Source: Alviniconcha marisindica
Lineage: Eukaryota; Mollusca; Gastropoda; Provannidae
DNA length: 64,000 nt
Assembly: GCA_018857735.1 (NCBI GenBank)
Contig: JABMCL010001960.1
Coordinates: 248,001 to 312,000 of the forward strand
Direction of reading: 5' to 3'
A model generated the notes under the pieces. The model worked only from the letters and a program-made list of their open reading frames with translations. It was not told where the DNA came from and ran no database searches. Below are positions 30,301 through 39,300 of the stretch, piece after piece. The position numbers and the translations under genes are program-made. Every line of letters begins with the position of its first letter. The stretch's first letter is position 1.

Positions 30301-33300
30301 GCAGTCAAAAAATGTAAAACACAAGCAGCTGAATATCTTTCTTTTTTTTAAATTGCTATTTAGTCCATCTGGGCCAGCAGCCTTGTTGTCCTTTAATTGC
30401 GTTCTGTACCTCTGAGACAGTAATGATGCCATCCAGTGCGTCAACAGATTCCACAGGTCCAGAAGAGCTTGCTAAACCATTATTCTCAACTTCATTATCA
30501 CTTACAGAGAGAGATTCACAGTCTAAAACTTTACTGAAATGATCAATCCATTCTTGAGATGTGACTGAACTGAGGTGCTGTTCTTTCTTCATTATCAATT
30601 TGATTGTACTCCAGAACTTTCTAGCATCCTTCGCGCTTTCTTCAAGTGTTTAAATAATGTTTTCTTTATGGACAACCTTTTTTCTTTTTTTTCTGTTTCA
30701 ATTTTTTTTGTATTCTCTTCTTTCTTCAGAGTAATTAAATCTGACTTCATTGCTATTGGGATCACTTTTCCCTGTATTTAATTTTCTTAACGCTTTACGG
30801 ATGACAACGTTTTTCAGTGCATTCAAGGCCAAACCAAGATTTTTGACTTACAAGTTACATTATCGCTTGTAACAATCCTTTTCGTACAGTCTCCTGCAAG
30901 TTTGACAGCACTGTTAAACACTTTGACAGCAGCTTCAATATTGTCATTAATAAGTTCAGTGGTCTATGTGAAAAGTGCAAATACTTCTGTAAAAAATGTC
31001 ATAATAATCTTGGGCCTTATTCACGTCCCATATGTACTTTTGTATTTTCACTTGGACTGTCGGGGGGTGGTCTCTGTCAGTGAAACAGTCTCTGACTGAC
31101 AAGAAACAAATTCAAGCTGATGGGAGGCGGACCCTGTCTGATGAGAGGTGGGCTGATGAGAGACAGTCTCAGGAAGGTGAGGGTCACTCTCGGGATAGTG
31201 AGGGGCGGTCCCCGTCTGAGAGGTGACGGTCTCTGTCTGAGTGAGGGAGCCTGTTTCAAGGTGGTGAGGGGCTGCCTCAGGCTGTCTGATGCTTGACGAG
31301 GAGACTTGGAGGACAGGAATGCAGAGTGGAGTGGTGCCGACATCAGCAGTAAATCGTGGTTGTTGTTCCTTTCATTGTTGGAGGATGGTTGCTGGTGCTC
31401 GCCACCTCGGGAGAGGTGGGAATGCGCTTGTATCATAGGTGGTGAGCAGTGTGCTGAATGGTGGTTCTCTCTGTGCCCTCGGTGCTAGGGCAGTTGGGTC
31501 TGTGTTCGCCAGTTGTTGGGAGGTGTATGTTGTTGTAGTGGAGCCGTCCATTTCTGAAGTAGGCTCACCTGCCTGCACTCCTCTCCCTCTTGAAGCACAG
31601 AACTTTGTGCCCAGGTCAGGTTGGAAGCCACACGAATGTTGAGGGTGTCTGCCAGCTCCTTTCTAGCATCTCTCTGTTGCAGTATGGTGAGCTTGTCCTG
31701 CCATCTGCGCAGTCGTGCTACATGATGATGAAGTGATGCTTAATGTCCTCAGATGTCAGTTGACATATTAGTGACAAGTTGTGACCAATGCCGAAGCACG
31801 GTTCAATAAATCTTTACGTCCACGGAAACCAGAAGGCTCGTTAGGACGGACAGCTCAGGACGTCCACCTCGACTCTCACACAGCTCCTGAACTATGTCGT
31901 GCTACAATGGGGTGGGGACTTTTGTAGTTGTCGGTCTTGGGCCCTGTGCGGTGTGCATGCTCAACATCGTCTGCAGGAGTTTAACCACCTTTCTGACACA
32001 AGCTGTGTTCTCTTCGTTAGGGCCTTCATAAAAGTTGAAAAGATGAATGTTGTTCCTGCAGGAAAATTACTCCAACTTGTCCATTTCTTTGTCAATAATG
32101 ATCTTTTCATTCATACAAGTTTGCACACTGAGCATCAAACAGTTCACTTTAAAGAAAGGTACCTTACATCTTGCTGGAGTTGGTCATTTGCTGCTTGAAG
32201 AGATGAGCACCTGTTTTCCAGTCTGTGCACTGTGTTCAAGAGTGAAGTCGTTGTCACATCCTGATCAAAAAGAGGGAGCAGTTGGGTGTGCTGTAGGCAA
32301 CTGTGCTGTCTGTCTGTGGTTCAAGTTGGTCAGGTGAACAGCAGTGAGTGAATCAAACGGCAGCTGTGCTGAATGCATGATCTGTGCTGTCCAGGTGTGC
32401 ATGTCCAAGGCTGGCCATGAGTTTGGGCTTGGGTTCAGTTTGATGCCCGCATGCAAAAGGAGTGCAAGTATCAGGTTCATGACCATAAACCACGCCATGA
32501 CTCCATTGCTGGGCAGGAAGTGAAGCATTTTTGAAGCCAACTTTGCTTTTCTGTGGAGGATTTTGTCCAAAACAAAAGCAAAAGAACCCACCAAATGTTT
32601 GTAGCTAAAAATGGCCAATTTCCCAGAGCTCTGAAATATGCGACCAGTCAGTCTGGCAAGCTGGAGTTCACTTAGTGAGAGAGAGAGAAAGAGAGAGAGA
32701 ACATAGAACAACAGTACATGCATGTCCTGGTTCCATAGAAGCTTTTAATCCAAATTTTTGCCCATGAGGGCTTTGTCAAGGCCTGCCCATTTGACTAGAT
32801 TCCTATGACAGACGCATCGTAGGAATCCAGCTGACCAAGCAGGCCTTGACAAAGCCCTTATGGGCAAAAATTACCTTGACAAACCCTCATGGGTGAAAGT
32901 TTTGATCAAATTTTTGCCCATGAGGACTTTGTCAAGGCCCACCTGGTCAGCTGGATTCCTACAACAGGAATCCAGCCAACTGGGCAGGCCTCAGCAAAGC
33001 CCTTATGGGCAAAAATTGCCTTGACAAAACCCTCATGGGTGAAAATTCGGATCAAACGTTTGCCCATGAGGGCTTTGTCAAGGCCTGCCTGGTCAGCTGG
33101 ATTCCCACGACAGCACATTTTTTGCCCATGAGGGCTTTGTCAAACCTGCCAGTCAGCTGGATTCCTACGATATGAATCATAGGAACCCAACCGACTGGGC
33201 AGGCCTTGACAAAGCCCTCATGGGCAAAAATTTTGATTAAATTTGTGTTGTTTGAATCCAGCCAACTGGGCAGGCCTCACAGACAATAATTTGAATTAAA

Positions 33301-36264
33301 AGTTTCTATGGAAGTATTAGAACCAGGACATGCTTGAACTGTTGTTCTACATTCTCTACATCATCGTTTGTGACACCAAACTCAGTCCTTCCAATCCTGC
33401 ATGGTGTGGTGTCCAGGAGCCACAGAGAGCCTTGTTTTATTTGTCACTTGTCAGGGCAAAAATAAAAATCCTGTAGGATATCAAATTCTACAGGCAGAAC
33501 AGGCAGAAATTTAAATTGGGATTTCTCCTGGGATAAATCAAAATTGTCATCTCAGCCAGTAGGATTTTAAAGCATACCAGCATAGGTTGCAATTTTGATT
33601 TGTAGTATGTGTTGAGAGCAATCCCAACCCAGATCAATGAAAATGAAATGGATTTTAACCCCTTCACTGCCATGATGTCACTTGAAAATGACCAATAATA
33701 GTGCGAAATTTCAAACCTTAAAGTCCAAGGTTTTTAAGTATGCAAAATGACCATCGAAATGATTGACAAATGAGTCACTAGTTTGAGATTTAATGAAATA
33801 AAAAATTTAAAAAATGTTTGTTGGTTTTTAATAAATTAATTGATTTTATTTTCTGTAGGCTGGCCGAGACTGCTGTCTCGGGTTCTTCATCAGTCATGTG
33901 ACTTTCTCAGAAGTGACGTCAGTCTGGTGAGTCAGTGCAGTTGCCATCTTAGATTGTTCATTGAATGTGTATGCATGTGGTTGACAAAAAGCTCTAACCA
34001 TGCCGGCCTACTGTGTTACAGCAAACTGTAATAACTCACAAGCAACCCAAAGCATAACTATGCATGAATTCCCGCAGAATCGACCTGATGTGAGGTGAAA
34101 ATGGGTCAAATTTGTACAATTCAAATGAGCTGACTTTGATGCTGCGCCACAGTCACGCCCATTTGTGTAGCGAGCACTTCGCTGAGTGTGATTTCGTAAA
34201 CTTTATGGCGGAATACCAAATGGGGTTTGCTTCAAAGCGGAATTTGTAGGGCTGTCCACAGGGTAACCGACTTGGAAAAAATTCCAGTTCGAATCTCCAA
34301 GGATGAAGCTGACAGCAGCAAGTGCATAGCATGATACCAAAATTGAGAGATACACTGATACCCTGAAACAAGCGCTAACAAAGCAAAGACAAAAAGTCTA
34401 ACATGAATGCTTACGGCACAAAAGGCCATGAAAGAAAGAGACTGTACACAAATGCCTGTGGCAAAGAAAGAAAGAACAGACCACAAATGCCCGTCGCAAA
34501 GAAAGACTCAAAAGACCAAACCACAAATGCTGGTGGCAAACGAAAAATGGCTGCCCTAATCAGGCAAGCAAACAGCTGACACCAAATGAAAGAAACAAAA
34601 ACAGCTGATACCACCTCAAAACCCCAAACGGTTGCCTACCTGCAAGTATAAGGTGGAGAAAAAAAGAAAGAAAAAAACACACCACCAAATCACAACAGTC
34701 TAATACACTACTATCTGCAACAAAGGAGTGGACGACTACAGTCATAAGAGCAGCAGAGCAAAAATAACTGTGCCAATGACAAACAAATGGAAAGCCAAAC
34801 TAACCATAACTAACTCTAAACTAACCCCTCACTAACCTGGCTTCCATCTAGAAAAACAAAGGCTGCACACTGATAAAGCAAAATGCTAATCAGGACTACC
34901 GATGACAAAGCATCGGGATGTAAACAAATGCAGATGACAAGAGAAATACAAAATGGCTGCCCTAATCAGGCAAGCTAACAAGTGGGTACGAAATGGCCAA
35001 TAAACCAAAGATAAAAAAGAAAGAACGCATGGTAAAAAAGATGGGGAAAAGAGAGAGAAAACAACAACACTTTCTGAAAAGAAAGGAGGCAAGTAATGTC
35101 AGCGAGCAACGGGACAAAGGCTGGATACACGTAATCCATGTACACGTTACAACCCACTTAGCAGTGACAACAACATGGCAGGGCAAAAGACGCTCATGAA
35201 CTACCCCCACACAAGAAAGAATGAGAGGTCTCGTTAAACATCGAGACTACCCCCCTCACTCGTACATTGTAAATAAACGATATAACTCGAGAAACAAAAG
35301 GGCAAGCCAAGAGAAAAAACAGTGAATGGCAAGAACTGGTAACTAGCCCAAGCCCAAACTCTAACCCAGGGAGGCCATGAAACCGCTAGTCTATTGAACT
35401 AGAACAAACAAAACTTTTTAATTTTTACATATGATGAAACAAACAAGGATAAATTGGGAAAATAAAATGAAACACCCAATAAAAGACAGGCTCACTGATG
35501 AGGTCTAGCCTGTTGTGAAAGCTAGAGTAAACATAATGAAAAAGACTGAAACGCCATGCACCTAACAAGGCTCGAGAAAGATGAAATAACAAGGAGGAAA
35601 TAAACAAAGGCCCACCTTGGAGATTCGAACTGGAATTTTTTCCAAGTCGGTTACCCTGTGGCTACTAGCCATTTTGCAGCGACTCCCCAGAGTGACGTAG
35701 TGCGCAGATGTGCACATGATTTTCAGTGTCGTGGCAACGCTTTCGGTATGACAGAAAATGCCTGTTTTCGTGCATTTATAACCCTCAGATCAGAATTTCA
35801 CCTACATCATTGTTCTCAGCGAATTTTAACAGAAATCGTGTCAAAAATCACCCCAAACCTTGGACTTGTGCTTTAAGCCTTTTTGTTTTCTTTTGTTATA
35901 CTGGCTAGGATAATCATGAAAACGGAAAAAATTGAAAGTAGATGTTATTGAACTGGAAAACATACTGTTTGCAGGCACATCCTTGCATCTTTCAGCCCGG
36001 AAATGTTACAGGCTGTGGCAGTGAAGGGGTTAATACCCCATGTTGACATTCAAAGCATATAATGATATATGTGTATGCACACATACACACAAACACAAGC
36101 ATGCACACACAACACCCACACAAAAGTAATCTAACAAGACACCTGGTCCACAATACACTATCCACGTAACCTCAACAAGTCATATAAAGAACACAACTCC
36201 TTCCCTCCCATCCCACCTTCAAGTAATCAAGCTATTATTAGTATTAACACAAATCAGACATTAG

Positions 36265-36329
<65 letters not shown>

Positions 36330-39300
36330 AGTATTATGCAACATAATTATATAATACATGTAACAATGCACATCTAAACAGATGACTCCTTATACCATGT
36401 ATGCAGCATGTTGCCAATTCACAATAAGATTTTTCTCACAATCAGCAAATGTATATAGTTCTAATACCTTGCAATCAGACAATGCAGGCAATTCACTATC
36501 ACAATAAGAGGAGTACTTAGTAATTTACCCAATAATGACATTCCAGGGGAGTGGAGAGGGGTGGGTGGGACAAACAGGCCCAGCATTAACTGCACCACAT
36601 GTTGGAATCACTTAACAATTTAAGCTACTCTCTCTCTCTCTCTCCCCACCCACACCCCACCTGTCCTTCCTCCTATCAACCAGCCAATCTGGCACACTCT
36701 CCTGTCATCAGCATCCTCTCCCCCTCCCCATCTCCCTCCTTCCGGCAAGAGGGTTTGGTGTTTAAACTCAAGTTACACATAACATCCCCTTAGTTTTAAA
36801 ATGTAACATCTGGCCAGCTGAAATTGGTGCAAGAGAAAAGAAGGACATTTCTTTGGTCACTCCCATCCACCTGCTCTCTCTGATCAAAAGGCTTGTAGTT
36901 GTAGTATGTATGTAGTTACACTTTCACTTTTCAATTCAAACATGACTTTCCAATTAGTGAATCTTACGACTAACAGTATACCAGACAATTTGATCAAGGC
37001 AAGTTCAGTTAAAAAGAAAAGAAAAAAGAAAACAAATCCATTCAATCCATTCAAACTGGGATTTCTCCTGACCAGTACAAATGAAAACTGTGATCTATAC
37101 TACTGGCAAGATTTAAAATCTGACCACCAGAGCCAGAGATGGCAATTTTGATTTCTTGCAGTTTAGAAATCCTCATTTTAATCTCAGCAAGTGCAAGCAG
37201 AATTTGAAATCCAACCTGATTTATATTTCTACCTTGACATATAATAATTTTTAATATCCAATATTTGTTCCTTCAATGCACTGAGCAAGAACTGGCCATA
37301 ACTGGCCAATCAAAATGAACATTATATAACATGGAGATTGTATACATTTGGGGTTCAGCTTCAGCTGGCTCAAACCATATTGATATTGATATATATATGA
37401 CTTAGTGCCAAAAGATGTGCAAGAAAAGAGGACAGAGGTACTAGAAAATAAAGTTGACAGGATGTGAGTGAGTAATGCATTTTTTGAATGAACTCATGTG
37501 AGGTCATCCACCAGTGAAGGGGAAGGCAGTGCTGCTCTTCGTTCCTGAGAAATTTCACTTTCAGTGTGATTTGTGACAAGATGTTAAACATTACACATTA
37601 CAACAAGCCCACATCACTGTGCTGCTAATCATGCAGTTAACTGAGAAAACCCAACTGATCTTACAAGATGTGATCCACATGAGTATTACCAAGTGAACTG
37701 GTGTTGTTCTGTGTCACACAGAACAGCACACTATGCATAGTTTGTTGCAATAGATAATGTTCAACATACAGCCAATCTTGAACATTTTTAAATGAATAAA
37801 AAGCACACATTTTGAAACATAAACAGTTATTCTTTAATAGAACAATATGTGACAGGGAAGATTTGATGATTTTTTCCTCAAATTTAAGCTTTCTTGACAT
37901 ATACAGCAAATGATGTACGAAATATGTCGTACGTTACTATTTCAACAAGATGTACAATGCTGTTTGTTTCTTGATGAAAATGATAAATCAGTAACTTTTT
38001 ATTGCTGTAAAGTAAAAAGACATAACTATTTCCACGTGAACAGTTTTTGCTGCATTAATTTTGTTGTAGTGGATAACATAACATTAATGAGACAACATGG
38101 TACTTTGTTTTTCATAACAAAATAAGTAATACTTATTATTTAACAAACAAGTAAATGTTTTGTAAGAGAAAATGGAGCAAGTAAGAGTGAGTGCAACTTT
38201 TGCTGCTTTTGGGTGTCACAGGAAAACACACACCCAACCTGTCATCCATGCGTTTCTTGGTCATGTTGACTCAGGTGCCTAGGACAAAAATAGTTGAACA
38301 GTTAACTTAAAAGTGAAACTGAAAGAATTAATAATAATAAAATATAAAAAATCGTAATAAATATTACTAAAAAAATAACAGCCAAAAGAATAATGCTATT
38401 AAGATCGGCACCTTACATTTTTAGAACTCTGGAAGGCAGGCAGGTATGGTCAGTATAATTGTGTCGAATGTTATTATTTCCACAGCTCGTGTTGTAATCG
38501 TAATGTTCAACACCTAACTTAATGACTTTAACCTGTTTAAATTTGAATTGTCTACCATATATGATGATTTGTTTGAAGACGTAGTTTGTAAACAAAACGA
38601 ACTGCGTTAAATGCAAGCAAAAAATATAAAGAGTACAATCAGAATATACTGTTTATAACCAATCTGCTGTCGCATATTACGAATTCAACACGCACCCATG
38701 TTTTAAGAAACTCGGTGAAAACAAATTTACGAAAGCATCTGAACAACTTTAGATTGACAGTAACAAAAACTCACTCTGCATGCTAACATTCCGATACTTT
38801 TAAAAGATTCGGCATATACCTATATAGATTTGACTAAATCTCTGATGAACATTTAAATTAAGTTGAACGTTACAGTCTTCAAAAATATTACCACACACCT
38901 TTTGCATATCAGATTCAGAACGTCTCTTCCATGCAGCCATGTGCTAAAAGCAAATGACCCGGATGTGTAACATGGCTAACCGGAAGTAGTGCAAAAGCAT
39001 GAAAACTTAATTTTCCTTTAGCTTGTTTAATCTAATACTTTGTTGAACGGAATTTATTGCAACAATTTTATGAAGAATGGCAAAATATATTTTAAAAACT
39101 ACCCAGACATTTGGCAGTCAAATAAAACATTGGCGCCTGATGCAGTGATGTACCACAGTGACTGGAATAAAGTTTTGATGAAAGAGAAAGTCCGTTCTTC
39201 ACTAGATTGTCTGCGGATGCTGGTCATGAAACATTTCAACACATATAACGTTTGACCGAGGGATATTTCGGAGCCTGCAACTCCAAAAACAAAACTTAGT

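Larger units (their letters stand above)
33655..36033. mobile_element. TTAA-flanked DNA transposon with THAP remnant (Kolobok- or piggyBac-like)
   Basis: Both ends read TTAACCCCTTCACTGCCA inward, a perfect 18-bp inverted repeat that includes the TTAA target site. The 2.4-kb interior carries a broken THAP domain at its left end and a nested inverted-repeat unit (34257-35660). Kolobok and piggyBac elements both use TTAA targets; the THAP domain favours Kolobok, and the CCC terminus resembles piggyBac. The interior encodes no intact transposase, so it is non-autonomous now. Confidence 0.75.

Noticed and set aside
32265..32723. 152-codon minus-strand ORF
   Set aside because: Begins in (GA)n, hydrophobic mid-part without known motif; no support beyond length.
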